Positions 22,263 to 34,713 of a DNA stretch of 64,000 bases are shown in pieces. How positions within the stretch are numbered: position 1 is the first letter of the stretch; the number at the start of each line of letters is the position of its first letter. Source of the DNA: Iris pallida (taxonomy: Eukaryota; Streptophyta; Magnoliopsida; Asparagales; Iridaceae). Under the pieces are notes generated by a model. That model was given only the letters and a program-made list of their open reading frames with translations, was not told the DNA's origin and searched no databases. Position numbers and translations under genes: made by a program. The stretch is from positions 37,842,488 to 37,906,487 of the forward strand of contig JANAVB010029819.1 in NCBI GenBank assembly GCA_029216955.1, given 5' to 3'.

Positions 22263-23420
22263 TTACTCATGGCCTGTATCGTTGTTTTGTGCCAGCAGGG
22301 CTCCGAAAGAATGCTCTATTGCTCGTACGTAGAGCAGAAATGGTTTTCTAGCAACCGGGGCCACCAGGACTGGAGGGTTCGATAAATATTCTTTGATGCT
22401 GTCGAAGGCCCGCTGACACTCTTCGTCCCATACGAATGAGACGCCTTTCTTCATGAGGTGGGTGAATGGTCGACATCGCCCGGAGAGGTTGAAAATGAAC
22501 CTCCTGATGTAAGCTAACCTCCCTTGGAGGCCTCTGAGTTCGCGGAGATTTCTCGGGGGACCCATCTCCATGATAGCCTTTGTCTTCTCAGGGTCTACAT
22601 GGATACCCTGGGCGGTGATGATGAAGCCCAAGAACTTTCCGCTGGATACGCCCAGGAAGGATTTTGTGGGGTTTATTTTCAAATTGTGTGCTCGCATCAG
22701 GTCGAATATCGTCCTCAGATCCTGCAGATGGTCTCCCTTACAGCGACTCTTGACGGCGATGTCATCAATATAGCATTCCACCGTCTTGCGTAAATGGTCT
22801 CTGAAGATGATGCTCATGGCTCTTTGATATGTGGCACCGGCATTCTTCAAACTGAAAGGCATGACTGTGTAACAGTATGTGCCAATCGGTGTTCGGAATG
22901 ATGTATGATTTTCGTCGTCAGGAGACATCTTGATTTGGTTGTACCCCGAGAAGCCATCCATGAATGACATACGTTCGAAGCCACAGGTGTTGTCAATCAT
23001 GATGTCTGTGATAGGGAGGGGGAATTCATCTTTGGGGCATGCCTCATTCAGATTGCGAAAGTCGAAGCAGATTCGAATCTTCCCATTCTTCTTGAGGACG
23101 GGTACTATATTGGCGACCCAGTCAGGATATTGCTCCTCACGAATGAAGCCGCTGGCTATCAGTTTGTCGACTTCGGCTTCGATTGCATCTATGATGCATG
23201 GACGGAAGCGTCGCTGTTGTTGCTTGACTGGCTTTGCATCTGGCCGAATGTTGAACTTGTGAAGAGCAACATCGGGATTTAACCCTGGCATGTCTTCATA
23301 GCTCCAGACGAACACATCAATGTATTCTTTGACAAGTTCCAACAGCGATTCTCGCTCTTTGTCTGTTAGGCTTTTACTGACGAAGATTGGTTTTGGAGAA
23401 GATTCGCTGTCGAGATCCAC
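22263..23420 (-). pseudogene. Tat reverse transcriptase and start of RNase H
   Basis: Open frame of 385 codons. The region before the fingers has YSYEDMPGL and the HKFNI stretch, then IVPVLKKNGKIRICFDFRNLNEACPKDEF, MDGFSGYNQI, and the catalytic YIDDIAVKS (YxDD, about 22740-22770). The thumb and connection (FLGFII, PEKTKAI, LQGRLAYIRRFI) lead into RNase H 1 (near 22270). It copies element RNA to DNA. It is separated from protease by stops at about 23500, 23631 and 23868. Confidence 0.9.
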
Positions 23421-23867
23421 TTGTATGACCTCATCTTCAGTAGGAGGTTCTCTCTGTTCAAACCACTTTTCCCATTGTGCATCCAGCTGTTGGGCCTACG
23501 GCTCTAGCTCAAGGATTTCAGGGATGTCTTCATCTTCTTCATAAGCGTCGGCGAATGCTATGTTGACTGACAAGACTTGCCTGAATATGTCTCCGATGCT
23601 GGTATCAGAGTCAGAAGTTGGTGACCCGGTCTAATGTGAATGCCAGTCACATTTTTCGTCTGAACTCTCGGGGGTCGTCGTGGGTGTGACATACCCTAAT
23701 CCACACCGAGTTTTGCTATAGTAGTCCCGTAGTTTGCCAGCCGAGGCCGGTGGCTTCAAAGGTAATCGTCGTCCAGTACCGTAGTTCAAGCCTGGCGTCG
23801 TCTCCAAATCATACCCATATTTCTGCATGAGATATTTGGATTGGGGACTATAAAGATACAGAGGCAG

Positions 23868-26432
23868 TCATCCGGTGTCTGGCCCAAGGTTAACTTCTTC
23901 TATGGTGAAGGGATACGGATCGTCCTTTCGGCCGAAGATGATTGGATGGTCCCCTCCCTCGATTATACGGTGAGCGTCTTCTACTGGAGTAAACTGGATC
24001 GCGGTGTACACATTTGTCACCTGTGTGTGTAGGTGAGTGCCTATACCGTGTTCCATAGCATACATCGTACAAAGCTTATTAAGCTCGAGGTAGTTCAAAG
24101 ATAGCCCTTTATTGATAAAGTAAGGTATCTTTTCTAGGGGGATTATATCATCTGCGGAGGGAACATCAGTATGGGCAGCCACATACTTGGCTAACTCTGG
24201 TTCCTCTTCGGCTACCCCCTGCATAAATGAAGACTGAGATGACGACCTGGGCAGCTTGATCGTCAGAGGTTCAGCTGATGGAGCAGAGCGTGGAGTTGTT
24301 GGCAGACTAGCGACCCCCTGCTTGGTATTCGATGCTGTGCGGGGAGTAGTTGGTTCGCTAGAAGTTCCAGACCTTGCATCGGGGTGACGACCCTTCTTGG
24401 GAAGGCGTATCGTCATTGGCTTGTCGGAGGGATTGAGCGTCTCCATTTGTAGCTGGCTGACTCTCGGCAGCCTGATTGTTAGTGGCTCCGTTGTGGGTCT
24501 TGACACTTGGCTAGACCTTGGCAGTCGAATTATCATCTGCTCTTCCTGTGCCGAGAGGCTGATTGCGTCCTTGCGCAGAGTGGCGGTAAGGGGTGCAGAC
24601 TTACCAGGTTTGCGAGCTTGGAGGTGGATCGTCAGAGGTTCTTCTGATCCTGTGGCAATCTCGGTACGAGCTTGCACATCTCTTTCACCAAGATGCTTCT
24701 TCGATTGTTTGTACAGGCAGGAATCTGAGTAGTAGGATTCGACCCCTTTGAAGGGATCGATGTCAGCAAATTCTATCCTCACGAAGCCATGTTTGTCGAT
24801 ATATTTGAAGCACTGGTGCAGCGTGGAAGGCACGATCATATAATCGTGTATCCACGGGCGCCCCAAGAGGATGTTGTAAGAAGTGTCTGCATCTATGACG
24901 TAGCAGGTGACTTCGAATTGGAGGCCGCCAATCTGACACTTCAGACGAATCTTCCCAATCGGGTAGCTCCTGCCCGAATTGAAACCGCTGATGGCGGTGC
25001 TTGTAGGCGTCAGGCGATGCATTGGGATGCGGAGATGATATAGCAGACCCTTCGGGATAATGCTTATGGAAGAGCCAGGATCAATGTACATCCGATCCAC
25101 CTTTACGTCACCGATGTATCCAGTGTAGTATAGCGGGTGATCATGCAGGTTGGTTTTGATGAGCATGTCCTGCAGAGTGAAGACAATGTTGGGCATCGCT
25201 TCCGTGCAGGCGCTGTCTTGGAGATCTGCAGGCGGGTTTTCTCCCGTGAGGTTGACCTGAGCCAGGTATGCGTCAGTATTTTGGAGTGCATCGCTCAAAG
25301 CCGCACGAACATCCTTGGAGAGTCTCAGAAGCTCGTATAATGACAACTTGGCCGGTGTGTTAGCCAATTGTGCTAAGATGTCGAAGTTGTAGGGCTTCTC
25401 CAGCCCTTGTGATGCCTCTTTTCGGAGGGATTTGTTAAAGCGAGTCTCCCTCAGCCTAGGCTTGTCGGTCGTCGGAGGCTGAGCCGGTCCCGGAGCCTCA
25501 GTTGTGGTGGGCTGATGATCTTCAGCCGGGTTGTCAGCCACAGGCTGGGATTGTGCCCCAGACCGAGTGACTACGGCTGTAGCTTCTTCGATATCTGCCG
25601 AGATTATGCGGCAAGTCCTGACTTTCCCACTCTTCTTCTTGCAAATGGAAGATGGTGTGGGCTGAGTCACTTCTGACACCAAGTCTGGATGGACCAACAT
25701 GACCTCCCCTCGTGATGTGGTGAGGGGTACTAGACCAGCAACCTGATCTCGGGGAGGTGGAAGGTTAGCAATCTCCTTTGTCGCCAGAGGGATGGGGACC
25801 ACACCGTCTTGGGTTTCCGTCGGAAGGAAGCTGTCGAATTGTACTGACACCATGTTGGCTGCCACGGTTACCTCTTTGAAATTGATAGCCAGAGCATTCG
25901 AATCGATGAGGTTTTGGATGTACCGTTTTAGCTGGTAGCAGTCGTGTGTAGCATGGTGGACGTAGCGGTGATAATGGCAGTACTTTAGGTTCTCTATGTC
26001 TGCCTGCCGTGGTTCCCGTCTTGGTGGAGGAAGCTGAATCCTGTCTCCTTGTATGAGCATGTCCAAGATGGGCTTGACGTGACTGTCTTCGAAGGAGTAA
26101 GTGATTTGCGGCCATTGTTTGTCTGCCGGCTTTGGCTCAGGTTTCTGTGCTGTATCGACCACCATAGCCTGCTTATCCCTGTCGTCCCGATTATTAGAGG
26201 GGCTACCCCCATTGTCGTTGTTGGGACGCTTGCCCTTGTTCTCTCCATCCGAGATGTGCAATCCCAATTGGCGAGCCTTCTTCAACCGTTCTTCGGCGCT
26301 TGTGGCGCTGATGATGAACGTCTTCCAGTCCTTGAATTGACTTTCGCCCATCCAGAGACTGATTGTTGGGAGTAATCTCTTTTGGCAAATTTCAATCAAG
26401 GAGGAATCCGGATTTCCAGATGGCAGCTTCAT
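23868..26432 (-). pseudogene. Tat gag C-terminus, nucleocapsid-like region and protease
   Basis: Open frame of 854 codons. Positions 1-60 are the end of the gag capsid domain (LPSGNPDSSLIEICQKRLLPTISLWMG). Next comes a charged linker, then a CHYHRYVHHATHDC Cys/His cluster at about residues 150-165 that suits a nucleocapsid zinc-binding site. Pro-rich spacers follow. The aspartic protease is near residues 450-540: DPGSSISII (active-site DxGS) and YNILLGRPWIH. The tail has several copies of a PLTIRLPR-type peptide of about 10 residues. Gag packs RNA and protease cuts the polyprotein. The ORF ends in TGA at 23868. Confidence 0.88.
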
Positions 26433-26524
26433 TGTGGTTTGGCAAAATTGCTCGATATAGTTTCTTGTCAGCTCTTTCTCCCCTTAGACGACGTCCATGA
26501 GGGTGGACATTGTGATGTCCTGCC

Positions 26525-27940
26525 CTACTTCGTAGAATCTCTCCAAGAACATGCGCTTGAAGCCGCGAAGGAGTAGATACAGTTGTCTGGCAGGTTGCGA
26601 TACCAGTCGAAGGCGACCCCTTCCAATGCCCCGATGAATAATCGTGTGAGAATGGCATCGTCATGGGGCAGATGGTCGGTGGTGACCTCGAAGTAAGTGA
26701 TGTACCGACTTGCTGAGGTCTTGCCATCATAAGGATTGATATTGAACGGCTTATAGCTTGGCGGGAAGGGGACACCACTCCATGCAACAGGGTATGGTTG
26801 CCGTATTCTGAGGTCTTGAGAATTTTCTCGAGCGTGAAACATGGATCGGAGCTCTTGGACCTCTCTTCTCGCTTCGCGGGCTTCGTCCACGACGGTGGGG
26901 GCCGTTGTTTCAGGAGGATCGTTACCCGGGTTCGGTGCTGCTGAATTTGAGTCCGCATTGACCACGGGACCCGCGCTTGTTTGGCCAGGCGTCCCTCCTT
27001 GTAGAGTTGGAAGGGCCGCTTTGATCTCGTCCACAGACTTGACCAAGGCGAGCAATATGGCTTCGAGCGTGTCAATGCGTTGGTAATCGCTGGAACCGCC
27101 TTGGCTGCTGTCTGTCATAAACACCGTCTTTATATAAGGAGAGATGGATAGAGCGGTGGAGGAAGCGCCCTCCGAATCATACCCCTGTAGTGAGAAGTCG
27201 TCGGGGTATGTGGGAATATTCTCTTCTGGTTCGGACTCAAAAAGAACGGTACCCCCAGTTTTCGAGTTCGTCTCGTCTTGGGACATGTGGACGTCCTCGA
27301 GGACGTCGGGGTTTGCTGTATCTGATGGGAGAGTTGCCTCCTCCGGCTCGTCTTCTTGGAATATCGGATTGTTGTGGAGATTTGGAGGAGTGCTACCCCC
27401 AGTCCCAGCAACCCCCTGTGTTGTGGATGACGAATCTCCCGCTGTAGCAGATTTCATTTTAGAACGGGTACCTTGGAAGACTCCGGTGGTGGGCGCCCGC
27501 TTAGACGACAGTCTCTTAGTCATAGTGGTTGATATCTTCGGACTAGGAGCGCTGGTCTTCTTTCCTTTCCCGTCGATGGGGACTTTCTGAGCAGAGTTGC
27601 AGGAGACGACGGGAAGTGCCTCGTCTTCTGAAGATGGCTGTTGCGGTCTTTGAAAGATGGACTGCCGGTCTTCTCGCATTGTCGCGTTATTGCAGCAGCA
27701 GTTGACGATGACTTGGGTGCAGTGACGCCCGTGGAAGGACTCTTTGCACCCCGATACATTTTCTCTTTCCTTGCGTTTGTGGAGGACGACCTCACGCAAG
27801 TCAGATGGGTCTGGATCGACCATATTTGCTCCCGAGATTTTGGAAGACTTTTGTGAACCTCTCTGTCCGTCTGCCGCCGGGGGCTGGACTCGGTGGTTCT
27901 GTATAACTTTCCATCCAAGGCCCGGATGGTCAGAGATCAA
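26525..27940 (-). pseudogene. Tat gag, middle and capsid region
   Basis: Open frame of 471 codons. A low-complexity Ser/Glu-rich N-terminal half is followed by a capsid domain (Retrotrans_gag type): INPYDGKTSASRYITYFEV, then FIGALEGVAFDWYRNLP. It then goes out of frame near 26570 compared with the outer element, which still reads through this point, so a 1-bp indel has broken it. The homologous outer sequence is 41757-42927. Confidence 0.85.
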
Positions 27941-28089
27941 ATCAGCAGACCAAACTCACCAGGCTCGCGCTGCCTTAGACTTCTTCGCTCTAGTGCGTAA
28001 GGGCACATAGTAGGAAGAGTCTAAGTGATACTGGAGAGAGTCAGACATATCTTCTTGGGAGCACAAGAGATCAGGACCATAAGAGAGGC

Positions 28090-28310
28090 GATCGAAGACA
28101 GAGCCGCGTGGAGTAGGCATCAGGCGGCTGTCATCAGTAGTCTTCATGCGGCTGGCAGACGTAGCCGTATAGGTGTTCTTCATGCGGCTGGGAGTCTCAG
28201 CCGCATGAGTTTTCTTCATACGGCTGGATGATCTGGCCGCATAGCCTTTCTTCATGTGGTTGGTAGATTCACCCGCATGACCCTCCTGCATGTGATTGGC
28301 AGATTTGGCC
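28090..28310. repeat. GCCGCAT/ATGCGGC array within the gag leader
   Basis: About ten copies in both orientations, spaced about 20-39 bp, inside an open frame. The outer element has a similar, differently diverged array at 43480-43690. Confidence 0.75.
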
Positions 28311-28693
28311 ACAGGAGTGCTCGACTTCTTCTTGGGGCGTATAGAATCACTCTTTGTTCCTGCAAGTCCGGTATCGTAGTGCTTTCCTTTGCCGGACTTG
28401 GGGACAGCAGAGTGCTCTACGGCTCGAAGTGGAGCCGTATGAGAATCGCCTTCGCCGTCTTGGGTAGCGGAGAGTACCCCGTCCAGAGCTTGCGGAGGAG
28501 CAAATGATTTTGGCCTCCACTCGCAGCGAGCTTTCTTTGTGCGAGTTCGCTTCTGGATCGGACCAGCACTTCCTTCAGAGAGCATTTCTTCAAACGCCTG
28601 TTGGTCAAAACGGACGACCAACTTCTGTTGCGTGGAGCCAAGCTTGGCTGCATCCGATTGCGTCACCAACTCCTCAGCCGTGGAGAAGTTTGT

Positions 28694-28710
28694 CCCCAAC
28701 AGAGTCGCCA
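28694..28710 (-). promoter_or_regulatory. Primer-binding site, tRNA-Arg type (inner Tat)
   Basis: TGGCGACTCTGTTGGGG on minus, three bases inside the 5' LTR. It fits the 3' end of plant tRNA-Arg(ACG) (expected TGGCGACTCCGCTGGGG) with two changes. A tRNA-Arg primer is known for Ogre/Tat elements. Confidence 0.75.
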
Positions 28711-28713
28711 TCG

Positions 28714-30010
28714 TGTTTGCCATGAAATATAAAAGAACAGAACAATTATCGGAGGACTGGACTTTTACTTCACGTTACAAACTCGCTTGTACAAAGAAAG
28801 CCTAGGGACGAAAACCTAGGTACAGCAGTCTAAGTACAATTGTTTATTTTAGATTCTAGGGGGTGACGATAGAGGCTCGGAAAAGCGACGACCGCTCTGC
28901 CTTACTCCTTGGACGATCGGTATGCAGCCTTGGCCCCGGAAGATTGCTCGGTGTTGAAGAAATGCTCTCTTTGCTCTCTCTCTGCTTTTTCTCTCCAAGT
29001 ATTCTGGTGCTCTCTGATCTCGAAAAAGGGTCCTCTTGCAAGGGAATGGCACCTTGCTATTTATAAGAAGGGAATACAATCATTAGGGTTTGCAGTGATT
29101 GCCCCTTAAAGTGGCGGCGGCCTGTTGATTGATCAATCTGGGCCATTAATCTTGAGTGTGACGAATCTGGGCCATTTAGTGTAGATTGCACCAAATTCTA
29201 TCAGTAATTAATGCTGATCGGAATAAATCTCCATGATGATGATTTACTGATATCTGCGAATCTGAATAAATAAATTTAATTCATTCTCCTGCCACGTGTC
29301 CCAGATTATTGGAATTTGAACCAATCTTTGATTGCAGTAAATCTGGGAAATTGATTGGCTTTATGACACGTGTCCTGGGAGTCACTGAGCCGCATAAGGA
29401 TTGGGCCGCATAAAGTTTGAGACGTATAAAGTTTGAGCCGCATAAGCCTGGCTACGTGTCAGGGCAGCTTGGGGAGTGGCCCCCGAATCTTCGAACCACA
29501 TGATAATCTGGACCATATAATGGGTAGTGAGTTGCATGGAGAAGATCCTTGTGAGCCGCATAGGGCTGTGTCTGCTTGAGCCGCATAGGGCTGTTTCGAT
29601 CTGGGCCACATAGGACAACTTTGGCCTGAGCCGCATGGGGGGTCTCCGCTCGAGCCGCATATGATTATCCACGTGCCTAGGCTGCGTGGCATTTTCTGAA
29701 TTTCGGGGGATTGTGCCAGAGATTTTCTTTGATTTCCTAGGATTCTGTCATTATGACAGAGTCATAATTGCCTCCTTGTGTCAGACCTGTCGTTTCGTCA
29801 GAGCGGCCAGCCGTCAAAGCAATTAATGCAGTATAGGGCGGAGGGGAGAACTGTTTGCAAGCCACGTGTCTTCTCTTCTGAGCCGCATGGAATGTCTTGA
29901 GCCGCATAGTCCCTTGTGCCGCAAGAATCTTTGAGCCGTATGGGCTATCTGAGCCGCATGGGGTTCCCTGGCCGCATGGATCTTTCTTCATTATTTTCTA
30001 TGCTTCTACA
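28714..30010 (-). repeat. 5' LTR of inner Tat element
   Basis: 1297 bp, near identical to 16085-17380. TATA at 29056-29066. The motif array lies upstream in U3 (about 29390-29990). TSD CCCTC is at 30011-30015. Confidence 0.92.
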
Positions 30011-30317
30011 CCCTCAACCTACTCTCAAAACATATCTTTTAGGTCTCCCATTTATCCTCTTGATACCATATTACTCCTTGAACGTTATCCTAACTTTAAC
30101 CCTTAACTTTTTAATTGTTGCTTAAAACTCATGACCCTCATTCACTACCCACGACTATACCCGTATTATCTTTTTTCTATGACCTAGATCGCAACTTCTT
30201 ACGACATGATTTTGTTGAGCCTTATAATTGATTGTTCCCCACCGATACCCCCTTGTGTCTTTTCACCCCCTACTAATTCTGAATTTCGAGGACGAAATTC
30301 TTTTAAGTTGGGTAGGA
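30011..30317 (+). other. LARD-1 internal region, right part, with polypurine tract
   Basis: After the TSD CCCTC the sequence is non-coding up to GAATTTCGAGGACGAAATTC (30280-30299) and the tract TTTTAAGTTGGGTAGGA (30301-30317), which abuts the right LTR. The tract has two T changes compared with the common G run of related elements. Confidence 0.75.
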
Positions 30318-31268
30318 TGTAAAACCCCTAAAATTCTACTATATTTTTAGTACTGATTTTTTTTTGTATTTATACGTCGCATAGTCGTATTGTACGTCGC
30401 GCGGGAATTGCGTTTTTCGTATTTACTCGTCGAGTGCGAATACGTGCGAGGAACATATTTTAGAAAAATAGTTTTTGATTTTTATTATCGGTGATGGTTT
30501 CAAAATAATATATATAATAATTATTTTTATTAAAACTTTGTGAAAAGTATCTATCGAGATTGCCAAAACTTATTATTTTAGTTATTTATAAAATGCTATC
30601 TTATTTTAATAGTGGTAATTTAAAAAACTAGATTATGTGAATATTCTACTTGTGTAAAGCGCATGAAGACTATTTCATGTATATTTTCAAAATTTATTTT
30701 TTTTTGTATAATAAATTATTTAGCAAGAAGGTATTTTAAAGATTTGATTATTTATGTTTACTTTCGAAATTGTTTTATCTAAATTATTAAAAATGTAGTT
30801 TAAAATTAATTCCTATTAGTACTTAAATATTTATTATGATTTTTGAAATTAATTAATTATTATTATTTATAAAAAGATATTTTGAATTTAATTGTGATAA
30901 TTTAAATGGTAATTTGAAAACAAGGTTTTATACAAATATTTATTGCATATGAGGTACAAAAATTTAAATTTATAAATATAATTCTATTTTCAAAATTAAT
31001 TAATATTAATATTTTATTATTTTTCAAAAAAGTATTTGAAAATAGTGTTTGGTTTAAATTTAATTGATTGTGATAATTTACATTTGAAAAGATTTTAAAT
31101 AGCTTTTATTTGAAAATGTAATTTATCTATATTATTTTAGATTAGATTTATCTATATTTAAATAGGATTTGGATTTAGATATAAATGTACTGGTTTAAAT
31201 TTAATAATAGAATTATCTATTTGGATTTAAACAAATCATTGTCTTTATCCTAATGGGATTCCCACCTC

Positions 31269-31278
31269 CTATAAAAGG
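31269..31278 (+). promoter_or_regulatory. LARD-1 LTR TATA box
   Basis: CTATAAAAGG upstream of a CT-rich stretch. The left LTR has CTACAAAAGG at 11634-11643. Confidence 0.65.
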
Positions 31279-32584
31279 AGAGGTACTTGCCCTCTCTTTT
31301 TTTCCATGACCACAACACCAAATTACACGCCACAAACACAGCAAGCCATCATCCATCAATTCCACCATAAGTGCGTGCACCGTATCTGTGTCTACCGAAT
31401 TCCCTCCACTAAATTCTTTTACAAATACATTCACTACCCCGGTGTCTGACAACCCCGGACACATCCACCCAAATTCCGTGTTGTGCAAGACACAAATTCC
31501 CAAACATCAAATCTCTAATCCCCAAATTCCTAACCCTAGCTTGCCGACGTCAAGTGCTGCAGCCCCAGCCATCCCAACGCTCCACCATCACCTCCTCGAC
31601 GACCCAAAACCACCGTCCCTCTCCTCGGCCAAGCCTGCCACCACGACCACCTCCATTGACTCCGTCACCACCGACACCACCTCCATTATCTTCCTGACTA
31701 CCTCGAGACCGTTGCACCTGTGGCCCTCCATCAGACGACCAAATAGTCCAAATTTTGGCCATCTCAGACCACAATCACCACCATCAATACCCACCACCCT
31801 TGTTCCTTGCCACCAAAGACCCCCGCTCTTCCTCGACCCGTCTCCTCCATCCTTTCACCGACCAAAACCATCATACAGTGTCCGACATGGGACACACCAC
31901 CAGAAAACCCAAACACAAAGAAAACAACAACAAAACCCTAAATTCTAAATTACCAGAGCCGGCCACCCGACCTCTTCATACACGGCAAGCGCCGACGACC
32001 CCCTGCCCTCCCAGAACCTGCCGTCGTCGTCTCCTTGACTACGGTCGTCAGGTCTCACCACACCAGCTGCCGTGCCTCTAGCCGACGAGCCCAGCACCCG
32101 CCGGAGCTGTCTGCGCCACCCAACCGAGCACCTGTGGGTCCACCGCGAGCAGCGCCTCGACCACCGCATCTTCGTGTGAGATGCTACCGGCGCTGCCTTG
32201 CGAGCCGCACGCGTGCGCCTCCTCCGGCGACGTCTCCATCGAGCTGTCGAACTCCGGAGTCCACGCGACCTAACCGCCGGCTCGATTCCGGCGCCACCAC
32301 GAACGCTAGATCGTCGCCTCCTTCCGATCCAGGCTACTCCACCGGCGCCGTCCTTCCGATCATCTTCTCCCGATTCTCCTTTCCTCCGCCTTCTCCCAAG
32401 CTCTCCCCCGCTTCTTTTTCCCCTCACTCGAAACCCCCTTTCCCTCTCTCTCCTCTCTTCCTTCCTTTCCCATCTTCTTCTACAGTTACGATTTTTTTTT
32501 GGATTGTTGATTCTTTTGAAGTGTGTTTTGTCTTTTATGTTTGTTTTTTTACTTTACTTTTTAATGAGAACAAATATATTTTTA

Positions 32585-32619
<35 letters not shown>

Positions 32620-32660
32620 ACTATTTTTGATCTGTATTATTGCTAGCATCATAATTAATA

Positions 32661-32703
<43 letters not shown>

Positions 32704-32754
32704 TATTACCTGAAATGAAGATATTCGTGTAATCTAATACTTTATATTTTAAAA

Positions 32755-32816
32755 TGTATGTATGTATGTATGTATGTATGTATGTATGTATGTATGTATG
32801 TATGTATGTATGTATG

Positions 32817-32846
<30 letters not shown>
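32755..32846. repeat. (TATG)n microsatellite
   Basis: About 22 TATG units. The left LTR has only a few broken units at 13193-13212. Confidence 0.95.
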
Positions 32847-32849
<3 letters not shown>

Positions 32850-34713
32850 GGCATTTTAGTATTATTACCATTACAATTAGCATAATATTATTAATATATT
32901 TGTTACAATTGTTTGGTAACCAATATCAATGTCATATTTTAAACTATAATATTTACCTATCAATTTAATTTAGTTTTTAAACCAAGATATAAGATTATAA
33001 ATTCCTTTGATTTTGTGAATAAATTTTAGCCCTAAATCGTCTTTAGATTTTCTGTCTTTCTAAATATTTTTGACTAAGAGTCATATTTTACAAACTTACA
33101 GTTTAGCCTAAAACGATTTTCGATTTTTCAAGCATTCACCTAAAAACATATTCTTACTAATAAAAATATAAATTTCTAAATCTAAATATTCTATTTGACA
33201 AAGATATAGTTTTGGCCTAAATAACTTATTAATATTTTCGAATATTTATTTAAAACATCTTGTTTATGAAGTTTAGTTTCTATTATAAGCATGGCTATAC
33301 AAACTTTGGGTTTTAGCCTAAATCTATTTATTCCTTTGTTTTCAAATATTTATCAAAAATTTTTACTAGTAAATATATCTTTAAGTATTTAGTTTTCTAA
33401 AATCGTATATATATTATTCAATCAATTTCTTTAATTATCCTTTCGTCCATGACTAATCCCATTATTCATGTTCTCTCGCGAATTCTATACTACCTTGTGT
33501 CAACCTTAACTAAATTGACCATTCTGGACCCAATAGAACAGTCCTGTGCCATCATCCGAGGCCGTCATGCGTAGTTGTAACATCTCAGTCATACTCCATG
33601 CCACATGATCATAGCACCACACCAGGCGACATACCAGGCAAGTATACCTTGCTAATTAACTGTCAAATTATTTATTTTCTGTATTATTTATTTTGTTTCA
33701 TATTGTTAGTTTTCTTTGTTATAAACTGCGTGTCCAAGCCATACTTGGGTGCAAGCGACTCTATTAGTCATTTTACTTTACTATATGTATGTTAACTTAG
33801 TGTTAGTGGACTACCTTCTTGTTGGAGGATATCCTCATATCTCCCTTGGCCATGACACACACACTACACGGTTGGAGACATGTTACTAGGGGCACGACTT
33901 ATGGACTGGCCCTCTCTAAAGTCATGTGACGGATAGATGATCGTAACTGCTATGACTAGGGTTTTAGAGACTCAAGCAGTTACAAAACTGGACGAGCCAT
34001 GGACATGACTTGAACAGTATGGGAAATATTGGGGGAGGACAGTCGCTAGTGTGTATGGAAATCCAAACAGGTAAACCACAGTCTCCGGATGAAACTGTGG
34101 CAATTTATTTGCAGATGCCCTCTGACGTTTTGGACGTTACGGACGGATACGGATGACTGGATACCAGTTACGTACACATAGCCTAAAATCCCACCCATAC
34201 GCATGAAAGTTGTCCTCTAAATTGCACATTAGGCGGTTAGAATCTCCTTTGTATATTTGTGTCTAGGATAGTCGTTTATGTATTATTTTATTATTCTGAC
34301 AGTTCATATTAGCTTGTTCTTCCTGTATCTTGCTACGTCCATTTGAGGACCTAGTTATTCCCCAGGTGTGTACTTTCATGATTCACTACAGGTGTTCTAG
34401 CCAAGGCCGTGATTCTCTCCCTTCCTTCGAAGACGATTGTGCTTGGTTCGTCTTGCCATTTTATGTATCGATTCTTGTACATGTCTTTCATTGAGATAGT
34501 TGGTAGTGGACTTTGTCTCCGCCCAATAATTGTATCATAAATATTCAAGTTGATTTTTATATTATTAATCTTTTCATTGTGGATGAGATTTAGTTTGTCT
34601 TGGATTACTGTATTTTACAGCTTATGTATACATACAATGCCCTGTACTTCGTATATATACAGCTGGCATGTCTACGTACTTGGTCCTAAGTATTTTGGGA
34701 CTGGGGCGTTACA

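Larger units (their letters stand above)
27956..28723 (-). pseudogene. Gag leader ORF starting inside the LTR
   Basis: 255 codons. ATG at 28721-28723 lies within the last 10 bp of the 5' LTR, and the frame reads through the primer-binding site (codons 5-10). The product is basic, with repeated peptides (SRMKKTHAAE, SRMKNTYTAT, SRMKTT) around residues 140-200 that arise because the GCCGCAT motif array (28090-28310) is translated. Residues 30-60 (RFDQQAFEEMLSEGSA) are also conserved in the outer element. It ends in TAG before the next gag frame. The role of the leader is unknown. Confidence 0.65.
16085..30010 (-). mobile_element. Inner Ty3/gypsy Tat-like element, near complete
   Basis: LTRs 16085-17380 and 28714-30010 (1296 and 1297 bp) differ at only a few positions per hundred by eye. 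Both sides are flanked by CCCTC (16080-16084, 30011-30015). In the sense (minus) direction the order is primer-binding site 28694-28710, gag leader, gag, protease, reverse transcriptase, RNase H, second (archaeal-like) RNase H, integrase, repeat-rich 3' region, short antisense gene, polypurine tract 17381-17394, 3' LTR. Dual RNase H and antisense or repeat-rich 3' DNA are hallmarks of the Tat lineage. Stops and frameshifts in gag and pol show it is now inactive. Confidence 0.92.
10685..34713 (+). mobile_element. LARD-1: large retrotransposon derivative
   Basis: Two direct repeats of 4391 and 4396 bp (10685-15075; 30318-34713) begin TGTAAAACCCC and end GGGGCGTTACA, flanked by TTCGC at 10680-10684 and 34714-34718. 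The polypurine side (30301-30317) is at the right LTR, so sense is plus. The internal region without the nested Tat element is about 1.3 kb (15076-16084 plus 30016-30317) and shows no gag or pol domain. LTRs this long with no coding interior fit the LARD class, mobilised by another element. The GAATTTCGAGGACGAAATTC word before the polypurine tract is typical of chromovirus-type gypsy elements (family knowledge). Confidence 0.9.
30318..34713 (+). repeat. 3' LTR of LARD-1
   Basis: 4396 bp. CTATAAAAGG at 31269-31278 is an intact TATA box. Otherwise it matches the left LTR closely. Large length differences lie in two microsatellites: ATT (32661-32705) is shorter, and TATG (about 32755-32846) is much longer than in the left copy. 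Confidence 0.9.

Noticed and set aside
32762..32968. Open frame of repeated MYVC peptides
   Set aside because: Simple translation of the TATG microsatellite.
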